Part shown: one piece after another, positions 48,222 through 57,631 of the stretch
Numbering within the stretch: the stretch's first letter is position 1
Layout: every line of letters begins with the position of its first letter
Source of the DNA: Deltaproteobacteria bacterium
GTDB lineage: Bacteria > Myxococcota > JADLHZ01
Reading direction: 5' to 3'
Assembly (NCBI GenBank): GCA_020848545.1
Contig: JADLHZ010000044.1
Span: 1 to 64,000 of the forward strand
Length of the DNA: 64,000 bases
Made by a program: the position numbers and the translations under genes
The notes under the pieces: generated by a model
The model's input: only the letters and a program-made list of their open reading frames with translations
Database searches by the model: none
Told to the model about the DNA's origin: nothing

Positions 48222-50941
48222 GCGCGGTTCCTCCGTGAGCGCAAGGCGATGAGAAGAAGGGTGACCATCCAGAGCGGCGGCGTGTCGGACGCTTGGCAGC
48301 TCCGCACCCACGGCTTGTCGCGGATGGGGTCGCCGCGCCCGAGGATCACGAAGTCTTCCGGCTCGGGATACAAGACGGCGCGCGCCTCGAACTCGGGGAC
48401 GTGCAGCGGGATGGTGTCGAAGGCGAACTGCACGCTCGTTGGGCCGATCCCGTTCGACGTCGCCTCCTCAGCCTTGACGACGATCGTTCCGAGCAACCGG
48501 CCGCCGATCGGAACGTACCCTCTTGGGTAGCTCGAGAGCCTTTGGTCCGGTTCCGCGATGCGCGTCGGTTGCTGCCGCACTTCGTGCAGATCGGCTTCGC
48601 CGTGCAGCGTCAGGTAGAAAGGCGGCACGTTCTCGGGCAGGTCGAACGCGGCTTCGAGTTGGATCGTGGAAGTGCTGTGCTCGGGCTGGCTTCGCAATGA
48701 GATGCGCAGATAGTCCTCGTAGCGCAACGGCTCGGGCAACGTCAGCGGAATAGGCGCGCGCAGTCCCTGGGCAACGACTACGCCGGCGGCGTTGCTGATG
48801 ACGACGTACGACTCAATCACTGCGGTTGACGGGAGCGCTTGCACTTGCCCGACGATCACGAACGTCGCAGCGGCGTCGATCGTCACGCGCGGGCAGCTTT
48901 GGGCGGAGGTCGCGCAATTGAAGCTCATCGAGCTGCCGCCGGCCACGCGAAGCGCGAGGGCGACTCTGTGCCCCTCGGGCGGCGTGGCAGTCAGACTGCA
49001 CTTGAAGTCACGTTGAAAGGCAAAGCGCCGCGTGGCCGAGCAGTCGATCGTGACGCCGATATCGGGTGCGCCGTTCGCGGCCGGCGCGGGCGGGTCGACG
49101 ACCTCGATCGCCTTCGTGATGGCGTTGTTCGCCGCGTTCGGATCGATCGTCTTCGTAGAGCTGTCCGAGGCGCGCGCGGTAGCTGCGGCAGAGAGAGAGG
49201 TGTTCCCGGCGTCGCTGGGTGCCTTGTAGCTGCCTGACACGCAGCGACTTACGCCGGGTCCGAGGCCGATCACCTTGCTTCTCCCGTCGGAGCACGTTCC
49301 GTCCCAAGCGCTTTGCAAGGTGTTCGTTGCGCTCACACAGACCACGGGTGCCGTGTCGGGTCCGTGGTTGTCCACGCACACCCTGAGGGACTTGGTCTCG
49401 CCTTCGATGATCGGCGTGTCGATTTCGAGCCGCACGCCGACATCAGCCTCGAGCGCCGCGAAGGTGACGGTCGCTAATGCGCTGTCGTTCGTGCGGTCGG
49501 TGTTGCCGTACTCTCTGGCCAGCTTCAGCTGGAACGCGGAGGAGCCGGCGCCGAGGCTTTGACTCGTCGCGCTTCTGGTGAAGTGCAGGGTCTCGCCTGG
49601 CGGCACGTCGAAGGGCGTCGTCAAGTTCGGCGGGCAAGCGGCGCCGGCGCTCGCGGCACAGCTCAGCGGTGCGATCCCGCTCGGAAACTGGAGCAGCACT
49701 CCGCTGGCGGTCGCGGCGCCGACCGCGCTCACTTCGAAGGTGAGGTCGTAGGCTTCGCCGAAGCGCACGGGGCCCGTCGGCGCCGAGACGACAGCGATCC
49801 GAGGGTCGACGATCTCCACGTTGTCGAGCGCGCCGGGATCGCAGACGCCGCGCAAGCGGCCGGCGAGATCCGGCTCGGCGCAGCCGTTGAGGATCGGGCT
49901 CACGCTGAGGGTCGCGTCGACGATCGGCGCCGAGGGAGCCGGCGTCGCGAGCGTGGTCGCACGCACGTACTGGCCGTTCAACGTCGCGCGCGCGCCGACC
50001 TGCGCGAGCGGCGTGAAGCGATCGTGCGGGCCAATGGTCGCCGTGAAGCCGCCGACGAAGTCGAGCGCGTTGTAGTCGGCCGAACGAACGAAGCCCGTCG
50101 TGTTCGCCGGCGTGTTGCCGGCGAAGAGGCTCGAGGCCACCCGCATCTGCGTCGAGCCCGCGAGCACGGCGCCGGCGCCTGCCGTGTTCTGCGAGAAGGT
50201 CACGCTGTGGATGTGAGCCGTCGTGCCGATCGCGTAGATCGCGCCGCCGTCGCCGCTCGTCGTCGTGTTCAGGTCGAAGAGGCTCGACATCACGCGCAGA
50301 AGCTGCGCGACGGCGATCATGTGGATCGCGCCACCGTCGTTCGCCGCCGTGTTGTCGACGAAGCTCGAGCGCAGCACGTCGAGCGCGCCGCTCGTGTGGA
50401 TCGCACCGCCGTCGTTCGTGGCGGTGTTTCCTTCGAAGACGGAGTCGGCGACGGCAACGGCGCTCGTCGTCGTGCCCTCGATCGCCGCGCCGTCGCTGGC
50501 AGAGAGATCGGCGAAGACGCACTGGCTGCAGGTGAAGACGCCCGTCGTGTGGATGGCGCCGCCCGGGTTGTTGGCGAAGCGCACTTGAAACGCGTCGAGT
50601 TGGGCGTTCGCCGTCAGCAGCCGCGTTGCCAGCGCGCCCGTGAGCGTCTTGCATCCGCCGGTCAGGACCGTGTGCGCGATGATGTCCGGCAACGGGCTCG
50701 TCACCGCGATCGAGGGGCCCGGCACGTCGTTCAGATCGATCTCGCCGCCAGCGAAGTTCGCGGCCGCGATCGCCTCGCGCAAGGAGCAGTGCGCCGCGTC
50801 GCAGCTCCCGTCGAACACGTCGTCGGCGCTGTTCACTCTAAACGCGAGCGGCGCCCCCGACGGCACCGCGACGCAGTCGAGCGGACCAGCGGCGGCGATG
50901 CGGGCGAGGGCGAACGTCGCGAGCACGAGGAGAGCGCGCAT
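48215..50941 (-). CDS. CSLREAI-type surface protein with parallel beta-helix repeats
   Basis: A 908-residue exported protein. Seen: signal peptide (MRALLVLATFALARIAAAG), the CSLREAI motif at residues 52-58, beta-helix-type repeats with GGAIHTT/GGAIHTS/GGAIHMI/GGAIYAI every 30-40 residues (about 125-260), then a series of Ig-like or DUF11-like beta-sandwich domains (with GEAYDLTFEVSAVG, and CVDNHGPDTAPV), and a C-terminal hydrophobic segment followed by RSRRNRAC. The tail matches the layout of MYXO-CTERM sorting signals (Cys, hydrophobic helix, Arg-rich end), though the usual Gly-Cys pair is not clear. First gene of the caspase operon. Confidence 0.83.
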   Translation of the reverse strand: MRALLVLATFALARIAAAGPLDCVAVPSGAPLAFRVNSADDVFDGSCDAAHCSLREAIAAANFAGGEIDLNDVPGPSIAVTSPLPDIIAHTVLTGGCKTLTGALATRLLTANAQLDAFQVRFANNPGGAIHTTGVFTCSQCVFADLSASDGAAIEGTTTSAVAVADSVFEGNTATNDGGAIHTSGALDVLRSSFVDNTAANDGGAIHMIAVAQLLRVMSSLFDLNTTTSGDGGAIYAIGTTAHIHSVTFSQNTAGAGAVLAGSTQMRVASSLFAGNTPANTTGFVRSADYNALDFVGGFTATIGPHDRFTPLAQVGARATLNGQYVRATTLATPAPSAPIVDATLSVSPILNGCAEPDLAGRLRGVCDPGALDNVEIVDPRIAVVSAPTGPVRFGEAYDLTFEVSAVGAATASGVLLQFPSGIAPLSCAASAGAACPPNLTTPFDVPPGETLHFTRSATSQSLGAGSSAFQLKLAREYGNTDRTNDSALATVTFAALEADVGVRLEIDTPIIEGETKSLRVCVDNHGPDTAPVVCVSATNTLQSAWDGTCSDGRSKVIGLGPGVSRCVSGSYKAPSDAGNTSLSAAATARASDSSTKTIDPNAANNAITKAIEVVDPPAPAANGAPDIGVTIDCSATRRFAFQRDFKCSLTATPPEGHRVALALRVAGGSSMSFNCATSAQSCPRVTIDAAATFVIVGQVQALPSTAVIESYVVISNAAGVVVAQGLRAPIPLTLPEPLRYEDYLRISLRSQPEHSTSTIQLEAAFDLPENVPPFYLTLHGEADLHEVRQQPTRIAEPDQRLSSYPRGYVPIGGRLLGTIVVKAEEATSNGIGPTSVQFAFDTIPLHVPEFEARAVLYPEPEDFVILGRGDPIRDKPWVRSCQASDTPPLWMVTLLLIALRSRRNRAC

Positions 50942-51119
50942 GTTCAAGCACTACGGCCGCGCGAAAAATTTGGGCCCCACGCCTCGCGACGATGTGTGCC
51001 GATGTGTGTGCTACAGGCGAGCGACCCGGTATAAATGTTGTGGGCCACGCCGCGCGCGCTAAATTTCCCTGAGGACCGGCCGTATTTAATAGATATCCAG
51101 AGACGGAGCGCAGAGGCAG

Positions 51120-52823
51120 ATGGCAAGACTCGGCGAGCTACTCGTTCAGAACAACATGATCACGGCTGCGCAGCTGAACCAAGCGCAGGATCAATTGAAG
51201 AAGGACGGCACGCGCCTCGGCACGGCGCTGACCAAGCTCGGCATCCTGCAAGAGCAGGAGTTGATGAGCTTCATGTCGAAGCAGTATCGCGTGCCGGCGA
51301 TCAACCTCTCCGACTTCGAGATCGACACCGACGTCATCAAGCTCATCCCACAGGAAGTGTGCGAGAAGCACATGCTCATCCCGGTGAACCGCGCCGGCGC
51401 GTCGTTGATCGTGTCGATGGCCGACCCCTCGAACATCTTCGCGATCGACGACATCAAGTTCCTCACCAACCTGAACATCGAGGTCGTCGTCGCGCCGGAA
51501 GCGCAGATCAAGAAGGCGATCGAGAAGTACTACGTCAACGCCGGCTCGGCCGCGTCGTACGAAGAGGTGATGGACGGGCTCGACGAGAGCGAGATCGACT
51601 TCAGCGGCGAGGACGAAGGCGAAGTGAACGTCGTCGATCTGGAGAAGAGCGCCGAGGACGCGCCGGTCGTCAAGCTCGTGAACCTGATCCTCATCGACGC
51701 CATGAAGAAAAACGCGTCCGACATTCACGTCGAGCCCTACGAGAAGGAGTTCCGCGTCCGTTACCGCATCGACGGCATGCTCTACGAGATGATGCGGCCG
51801 CCCATGAAATTGCGAAACGCGCTCGTGAGCCGCATCAAGATCATGAGCCAGCTCGACATCTCCGAGCGCCGCTTGCCGCAGGACGGCCGCATCAAGCTGA
51901 AGCTCGGCAAGGGCAAAGAGATGGACTACCGCGTCTCGATCTTGCCGACGCTCTTCGGCGAGAAAGTCGTGCTCCGCCTCCTCGACAAGTCGAACCTCCA
52001 GCTCGACATGACCAAGCTCGGCTTCGAGCAGAAGCAGCTCGAAGAGTTCCTGCACGGCATCCACAAGCCCTACGGCATGGGCCTCGTCACCGGGCCCACG
52101 GGCTCCGGCAAGACGACGACGCTGTATTCAGCGCTCTCAGACCTGAACAAGATCGACAAGAACATCTCGACGGCCGAAGATCCGGTCGAGTTCAACCTGC
52201 CTGGCATCAACCAAGTGCAGATGCACGAAGACATCGGCTTGAACTTCGCAGCCGCGCTGCGCTCGTTCCTCCGCCAAGATCCGAACATCATCATGGTCGG
52301 CGAGGTGCGCGACTTCGAGACCGCCGAGATCGCGATCAAGGCGTCTTTGACCGGCCACTTCGTGCTCTCCACTCTGCACACGAACGACGCGCCGTCGACG
52401 GTGACGCGCCTCTTGAACATGGGCATCGAGCCCTTCTTGGTGACGGCGTCGCTGAACGTCATCGTCGCGCAGCGTTTGGCGCGCAAGATCTGCAAGGACT
52501 GCAAGGCCGAGGTCGAGGTGCCTCCGGCCACGCTGAAGGACATTCAGGTGCCCGCGGCGCAGATCGGCAAGTTCGCGACCTTCAAGGGCAAGGGCTGCGC
52601 GAACTGCTCGAACACCGGCTACAAAGGCCGCGTCGCGGTGTACGAAGTGATGACCTTCGCCGATCCGCTGAAGGAGGTCGTGTTGAACGGCGCCGCCGCC
52701 AGCGATTTGAAGCCGACGGCGATCAAGCACGGCATGCAGACCTTGCGCATGTCGGCGAACAAGAAGCTGATGGAAGGCGTGACGACGGTCGAAGAGGTCG
52801 TGCGTATTTCGATCGCAGATTGA
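51120..52823 (+). CDS. pilB: Type IV pilus extension ATPase PilB
   Basis: A 567-residue secretion-ATPase-family motor that powers pilus extension. Seen: an N-terminal MshEN-like region (GELLVQNNMITAAQLNQA, IPQEVCEKHMLIPVN), the T2SSE core with Walker A GPTGSGKTTT at about 325-334, the Asp box TAEDPVEFNLPGINQ, Walker B IIMVGEVRDFETAE at about 389-402, the His box STLHTNDAP, and the tetracysteine zinc motif CKDC...CANC (about 456-496). All catalytic boxes are intact. It starts a cluster with pilT, pilC, pilS and pilR in the order known from Myxococcus xanthus. Confidence 0.97.
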   Translation: MARLGELLVQNNMITAAQLNQAQDQLKKDGTRLGTALTKLGILQEQELMSFMSKQYRVPAINLSDFEIDTDVIKLIPQEVCEKHMLIPVNRAGASLIVSMADPSNIFAIDDIKFLTNLNIEVVVAPEAQIKKAIEKYYVNAGSAASYEEVMDGLDESEIDFSGEDEGEVNVVDLEKSAEDAPVVKLVNLILIDAMKKNASDIHVEPYEKEFRVRYRIDGMLYEMMRPPMKLRNALVSRIKIMSQLDISERRLPQDGRIKLKLGKGKEMDYRVSILPTLFGEKVVLRLLDKSNLQLDMTKLGFEQKQLEEFLHGIHKPYGMGLVTGPTGSGKTTTLYSALSDLNKIDKNISTAEDPVEFNLPGINQVQMHEDIGLNFAAALRSFLRQDPNIIMVGEVRDFETAEIAIKASLTGHFVLSTLHTNDAPSTVTRLLNMGIEPFLVTASLNVIVAQRLARKICKDCKAEVEVPPATLKDIQVPAAQIGKFATFKGKGCANCSNTGYKGRVAVYEVMTFADPLKEVVLNGAAASDLKPTAIKHGMQTLRMSANKKLMEGVTTVEEVVRISIAD

Positions 52824-52849
52824 ATGGCGAGACTGCAATCGCGGATTGA
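52811..52849. repeat. Short duplication spanning pilB stop
   Basis: The end of pilB, ATCGCAGATTGA (52812-52823), is repeated 26 bp later as ATCGCGGATTGA (52838-52849) in the pilB-pilT gap. It looks like a small local duplication that left the pilB stop intact and a second in-line stop downstream. It has no evident function. Confidence 0.6.
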
Positions 52850-52864
52850 TAGGAGTCCCTCTCG

Positions 52865-54004
52865 ATGACCGACGGCGCCCCGCTCCCGACCGGCAACACG
52901 CAACCGCAGGCGATCTCGCTGCACCAGCTCTTGAAGGTGATGGTCGAGAAGGGCGCGAGCGACATGCACATCACGACCGGCACCGCGCCGCAGCTGCGCA
53001 TCGACGGCGAGCTCGTGCCGCTGAAGACGAACCCGATGTCACCGACCGAGACGAAGCAGCTCTGCTATTCGATCTTGACCGACGCGCAGAAGCACAAGTT
53101 CGAGGAAGAGAACGAGCTCGACCTCTCGTTCGCGGTGAAGGGCCTCTCGCGCTTTCGTGCGAACATCTACATGCAGCGCGGCGCCGTGGCGGCGGCGTTT
53201 CGTACCATTCCGTTCAAGATCCTGAGCTGCCAAGAGCTGAACCTGCCGCAGACGATCTCCGACTTGACGAACAAGCCGCGCGGGCTCGTGCTCGTCACCG
53301 GGCCGACCGGCTCCGGCAAGACGACGACGCTCGCGGCGCTCATCGACAAGCTGAACCAGGAGATGCACGGGCACATCCTGACGATCGAAGACCCGATCGA
53401 GTACCTGCACCCGCACAAGAACAGCGTCGTCAACCAACGCGAGGTCGGCGCCGACACCCAGTCGTTCAAGCGCGCGCTGAAGTACGTCTTGCGCCAGGAT
53501 CCTGACGTCGTCCTGGTCGGTGAAATGCGCGACCTCGAGACGATCGAGGCGGCGATGACCATCTCCGAGACGGGCCACCTGTGCTTCGGCACGCTGCACA
53601 CGAACTCGGCGGTGCAGACGATCAACCGCATCATCGACGTGTTCCCGGCGCACAGCCAGCCGCAGGTACGCGCCCAATTGTCCTTTTCGCTGGAAGCGGT
53701 CGTATCCCAAATTCTCTTGCCGAAGATCGGCGGCGGCCGCTGCATCGCCGTCGAGGTGATGATCCCGAACGCCGCGATCCGCAACCTCATCCGCGAAGAC
53801 AAGATCCACCAGCTCTACTCGCAGATGCAGGTCGGCCAGTCGAAGTTCGGCATGCAGACGATGAACCAGTCGCTCGCGCAGTTGGCGCAGAAGCGGATCA
53901 TCTCGCCGGAAGTCGCGTACAATGCGTCGAGCGATCCGGACGAGCTGCGGAACATCATGAGCGGCGGCGCCCCGAGCGGCGGACCGCCGAGGAGACCGGC
54001 TTAG
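52865..54004 (+). CDS. pilT: Type IV pilus retraction ATPase PilT
   Basis: A 379-residue hexameric ATPase for pilus retraction. Seen: LHQLLKVMVEKGASDMHITTG at the N-terminus (split: the SDMHI motif is diagnostic), Walker A GPTGSGKTTT at about 146-155, the Asp box ILTIEDPIEYLH, Walker B VVLVGEMRDLETIEAAMT at about 215-232, the His box TLHTNSAVQTI, and the PilT-typical AIRNLIREDKIHQLYSQMQ near the C-terminus. GGAG lies 9 nt before the ATG. Retraction supports twitching motility. Confidence 0.97.
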   Translation: MTDGAPLPTGNTQPQAISLHQLLKVMVEKGASDMHITTGTAPQLRIDGELVPLKTNPMSPTETKQLCYSILTDAQKHKFEEENELDLSFAVKGLSRFRANIYMQRGAVAAAFRTIPFKILSCQELNLPQTISDLTNKPRGLVLVTGPTGSGKTTTLAALIDKLNQEMHGHILTIEDPIEYLHPHKNSVVNQREVGADTQSFKRALKYVLRQDPDVVLVGEMRDLETIEAAMTISETGHLCFGTLHTNSAVQTINRIIDVFPAHSQPQVRAQLSFSLEAVVSQILLPKIGGGRCIAVEVMIPNAAIRNLIREDKIHQLYSQMQVGQSKFGMQTMNQSLAQLAQKRIISPEVAYNASSDPDELRNIMSGGAPSGGPPRRPA

Positions 54005-54114
54005 TCGTGCGATGCGAATAGGCGACTCGGTCGCCAAGGATGAAGCTGGCCAGCTGATGCGATAAAATGTCTTTTCCGCATCGCGGCAGCTGGCAAGCGA
54101 TAGGAGACGAAGCG

Positions 54115-55323
54115 ATGCCTGCATTCATTTGGGAAGCGCGGACGCGTGCCGGTGAGGTGAAGAATGGCACGATGGTCGCCGACACCATCGAGGCAGTGCA
54201 GCAACGCCTGAGACAACAGTCGCTGCAGCCGCAGTCGGTGAAGAAGCAGCCGCTCCAGATCAAGCTGAAGCTCCCGCAGTTCGGCAGCGGCGTGTCGAGC
54301 AAAGACCTCGTGCTCTTCACCCGTCAATTCTCGACGATGATCGACGCCGGCCTGCCGCTCGTGCAGTGCCTCGACATCTTGGGCAACCAGAACGACAACC
54401 CGGCGTTCAAGAAGGTGCTGCTCGACCTGAAGTCGACGGTCGAGACAGGCACCACCTTCGCCGAAGCGCTGAAGAAGCACCCGAAGGTCTTCGACACGCT
54501 CTTCGTCAACCTCGTCGCCGCCGGCGAGACGGGCGGTATCCTCGACACGATCATGAACCGCTTGAGCGCGTACATCGAGAAGAACATCAAGCTCGTGAAG
54601 CAGATCAAAGGCGCGATGACTTACCCCTTGGTCGTCTTGAGCGTGTCGTTCGCGGTCGTGTCGGTCTTGTTGCTCTTCGTCATCCCCACCTTCGAGAAGA
54701 TGTTCAAGGACATGGGCGGGACCTTGCCGGGTCTCACCCAGGGGCTCATCGACATCTCGCAGTGGCTGCAGGCGTGGGCGATCTTCATCTTCCCGGCGAT
54801 CGCGGCGATCGTCGTGGCGGGCATTCGCTTCAAGCAGACGAAGCGCGGCACCGAGATCTTCGATAAGACCATTCTAAAGGCGCCCGTGTTCGGCGACATC
54901 GTGCGCAAGGTGGCCGTCGCGCGCTTCACGAGCACGATGGGCACGATGCTCTCGTCGGGCGTGCCGATCTTGGACAGCTTGGACATCGTCGCACGCTCGG
55001 CGGGCAACACGGTCGTCGAGCAGGGCATCCTCTTCGTCCGCGCCAAGATCAGCGAAGGTAAGACGATGGCGCAGCCGCTCGCCGACACCAAAATCTTCCC
55101 GCCGATGGTCGTGCAGATGATCGCCGTCGGCGAGTCGACCGGCGCGCTCGACAAGATGCTGACGAAGATCGCCGACTTCTACGAAGAAGAGGTCGACGAA
55201 GCCGTCGCGGCGATGACCTCGCTCATCGAGCCGTTCATGATGGTGTTCTTGGGCGGCCTCCTCGGCACGATGATGATCGCGATGTACCTGCCGATCTTCA
55301 CCATGGCCGGCTCGCTCAAGTGA
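54115..55323 (+). CDS. pilC: Type IV pilus inner-membrane platform protein PilC
   Basis: A 402-residue platform protein of the GspF family. Seen: an N-terminal cytoplasmic domain ending LVLFTRQFSTMIDAGLPLVQ, the first GspF repeat, a TM helix (about 170-195), the second repeat with TLGTMLSSGVPILDSL-like text (FTSTMGTMLSSGVPILDS), and C-terminal LIEPFMMVFLGGLLGTMMIAMYLPIF. Two GspF repeats with three TM helices are complete. The ATG at 54115 has GGAG 9 nt upstream; the 110-bp gap after pilT has no gene. Confidence 0.96.
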   Translation: MPAFIWEARTRAGEVKNGTMVADTIEAVQQRLRQQSLQPQSVKKQPLQIKLKLPQFGSGVSSKDLVLFTRQFSTMIDAGLPLVQCLDILGNQNDNPAFKKVLLDLKSTVETGTTFAEALKKHPKVFDTLFVNLVAAGETGGILDTIMNRLSAYIEKNIKLVKQIKGAMTYPLVVLSVSFAVVSVLLLFVIPTFEKMFKDMGGTLPGLTQGLIDISQWLQAWAIFIFPAIAAIVVAGIRFKQTKRGTEIFDKTILKAPVFGDIVRKVAVARFTSTMGTMLSSGVPILDSLDIVARSAGNTVVEQGILFVRAKISEGKTMAQPLADTKIFPPMVVQMIAVGESTGALDKMLTKIADFYEEEVDEAVAAMTSLIEPFMMVFLGGLLGTMMIAMYLPIFTMAGSLK

Positions 55324-55333
55324 TCCGCACTTC

Positions 55334-56917
55334 GTGAGCTCGCTCCGCGACAAGCTCGTCGGCCTCGTCGCATTTCGGCTCGCCATCGCCGCCGTCGCGC
55401 TCGCGACCATCGCCACGAGCGACTTCGTGTTCGAGCCGGACGCCGAGCTCGCGTTGCCGTTTCAAGTGTCGCTCGCGGTCACCGTGGTGTTCGTCTCGGC
55501 GCTCGGCAACGCGGTGGCGATCCGCTTGGGCGTCGTGCACAGCGTGGTCGCGGCGCTGCAGGTGCTCGTCGATCTCACGCTGCTCTCGGTCGTCGTTTGG
55601 TACACGGGCGCGTCGGCGAGCCCCTTCGCGTTTCTCTACTGCATCGTCGTCATCGAAGCGGCCGGCGTCTTTCCGCGCTTCGCGACGATGATCGCGGCGG
55701 CGCTCTGCGCGGCGACGCTGATCGTCTTGGCGGCAGTGCACGCCTGGATCTCGGCCGGCACCGTCGTCGCGCTGCGCGCCAACGTGGCGCCGCTCGCCGC
55801 ACAGGTCGCCGCCGTCGTGACGGTGGCATGGCTCGCCTCGTCCTTGGCGCTCGAAGGCTCGCGGATCAAGGCGCGGCTCGAGCGCACGGAAAGCGCCCTC
55901 GCGCGCCTCGGCGATCTGCACGAGCGCGTGCTGCTCGGCTTGTCGAGCGGCATCGTCAGCGTCGACGCCACCGACGTCATCGGCTTCATCAACCCGGCCG
56001 CCGGGGAGATCTTGAACGTCGACAGCGTGGCCGCGCTCGGCAAGCGGCTCGTCGACATCGCGCCGATGCTGGTGCGCCTCACCCCTTCCGATCGCGGCGA
56101 GACGCAGCTCGAGCTCGGCGGCAAGACGCGCACGCTCGGCCTCAGCGTCGTGCCGCTGCTCGGCGAGGGCGGCGCGCCCGTCGGCCGCACGCTGATCTTC
56201 AGAGACCTCACCGAGATCCGCGAGATGGAGGCGCGCGCGCGCACGAACGAACGCCTCGCGAGCCTGGGACGGCTGGCGGCGAACCTCGCGCACGAGATCA
56301 GGAATCCGCTCGGCTCACTCTCGGGAGCCATCGAGATGATCGCGCAGAACGAACGGCTGCGCGACGACGAGCGCGCGCTCACGGCGATCGTGCTGCGCGA
56401 CGTTGCCCGCCTGAACGCGCTCGTCACCGACTTCCTCGAGTACGCTCGGCCGCAAACCGCCGAGCGCGTGGCGTGCGACCTCGGGGTCATCGCCGACGAG
56501 ACCGTGCGCATGTTCGGCCACGACGCGAGCGTTGGCGCACGGCAGCTCGCGTTGACGCGGGGCGAGGGCTCGCTCGAAGTGTTGGTCGATCCGGGGCAGA
56601 TCAAGCAGCTCTTGTTCAACTCGCTCAGAAACGCCGTGCAAGCGACCGACGGCAACGACGGCCGCGTTGAGGTGCAGGTGCGCCGCGAAGAGCCCCACGT
56701 GCTGCTCGCCGTGCGCGACAACGGGAGCGGCATCTCGGATGAGGCCGCTGAGCGCGTGTTCGAGCCGTTCTTCTCCGCCGGCAAGCGCTCGACGGGCCTC
56801 GGCCTCGCGATCGTCGCGCAGCTCGTGCAGCAGAACGAAGGGCAAGTCAGCGTGCGCCGCGAGGCCGGTTCGACCGCCTTCGAGTACCGCTTCCGCGCCA
56901 GCACGAGATCGCGGTAG
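55334..56917 (+). CDS. pilS: Pilus sensor histidine kinase PilS
   Basis: A 527-residue membrane kinase. Seen: about six hydrophobic helices in the first 180 residues, a PAS-like segment (about 195-300, with LSSGIVSVDATDVIGFINPAAGEI), then HisKA with the phosphoacceptor His320 in LAHEIRNPLG, and an HATPase domain with LFNSLRNAVQATDG (N-box), DNGSGISDEAAERVFEPFF and STGLGLAIV (G-boxes). PilS proteins control pilA transcription through PilR and sense pilin levels. GTG start, 10 nt after pilC. Confidence 0.93.
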   Translation: MSSLRDKLVGLVAFRLAIAAVALATIATSDFVFEPDAELALPFQVSLAVTVVFVSALGNAVAIRLGVVHSVVAALQVLVDLTLLSVVVWYTGASASPFAFLYCIVVIEAAGVFPRFATMIAAALCAATLIVLAAVHAWISAGTVVALRANVAPLAAQVAAVVTVAWLASSLALEGSRIKARLERTESALARLGDLHERVLLGLSSGIVSVDATDVIGFINPAAGEILNVDSVAALGKRLVDIAPMLVRLTPSDRGETQLELGGKTRTLGLSVVPLLGEGGAPVGRTLIFRDLTEIREMEARARTNERLASLGRLAANLAHEIRNPLGSLSGAIEMIAQNERLRDDERALTAIVLRDVARLNALVTDFLEYARPQTAERVACDLGVIADETVRMFGHDASVGARQLALTRGEGSLEVLVDPGQIKQLLFNSLRNAVQATDGNDGRVEVQVRREEPHVLLAVRDNGSGISDEAAERVFEPFFSAGKRSTGLGLAIVAQLVQQNEGQVSVRREAGSTAFEYRFRASTRSR

Positions 56918-56926
56918 GACCCGCCG

Positions 56927-57598
56927 GTGCGCGTCTTGTCGATCCAAGTCGGCCGCCCGCGAACCGTCGAGCACGAGGGCGACGTGGTCACGAGCGGCAT
57001 CTGGAAGGCGCCCGTCGAAGGCCCGGTGTGGCTGCGCACGCTGAACCTCGACGGCGACCAGCAGGCCGATCTCACCGTGCACGGCGGCCGCGACAAAGCG
57101 CTCTACTCGTATTCACACGACGCCTATCCCGCGTGGCGAGCGTTGCGGCCGAACGACGTGTTCGAGAACGGCGCGCTCGGCGAGAACCTGACGGTCGACG
57201 TGATCGACGAGAAGAAGGTCTGCATCGGCGACGTCTACGCGCTCGGCGCGGCGCTCGTGCAGGTCTCGCAGCCGCGCCTGCCTTGCTACAAGCTCGGGGT
57301 GAAGTTCGACGATCCGCAGATCCTGCGCCAGTTCATCACGCTCGCGCGCCCCGGCGTATACTTTCGCGTGCTGCAAGAGGGCCAAGTGCAGAGCGGCGAC
57401 GAGCTTCGCTTCGTCTCGCGCGAGCCAGTCGAAGTCAGCGTCGCCGAGGTGTTCGTGCTCGCGGCGCACGGCAGCGACGACGAAGCGCTGCTCGAGCGCG
57501 TGCTGCGCGTGCAGGCGATGCCGGAGCAGTGGCTGAGCAAGGCCGCGAAGTGCCTGCGTCTCGCCCGCCCAAGTTGGCGACCCGGTCGCCCGGAGTAG
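56927..57598 (+). CDS. MOSC-domain protein (YiiM-like)
   Basis: A 223-residue protein placed between pilS and pilR. Seen: VLSIQVGRPRTV at the N-terminus, NLDGDQQADLTVHGGRDKALYSYSHD, where MOSC proteins have the GDxQADLxxHGG signature, then ALGENLTV, RIGD-like IGDVYALG and the Cys-containing QPRLPCYKL. This family (YiiM) binds molybdenum cofactor and can reduce N-hydroxylated substrates or transfer sulfur. Nothing about it is linked to pili. It lies 9 nt from pilS and 33 nt from pilR, so it is probably co-transcribed. GTG start. Confidence 0.92.
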   Translation: MRVLSIQVGRPRTVEHEGDVVTSGIWKAPVEGPVWLRTLNLDGDQQADLTVHGGRDKALYSYSHDAYPAWRALRPNDVFENGALGENLTVDVIDEKKVCIGDVYALGAALVQVSQPRLPCYKLGVKFDDPQILRQFITLARPGVYFRVLQEGQVQSGDELRFVSREPVEVSVAEVFVLAAHGSDDEALLERVLRVQAMPEQWLSKAAKCLRLARPSWRPGRPE

Positions 57599-57631
57599 CT
57601 CGTCACCGCGAGATGGTGGTAGACCGTCTGG

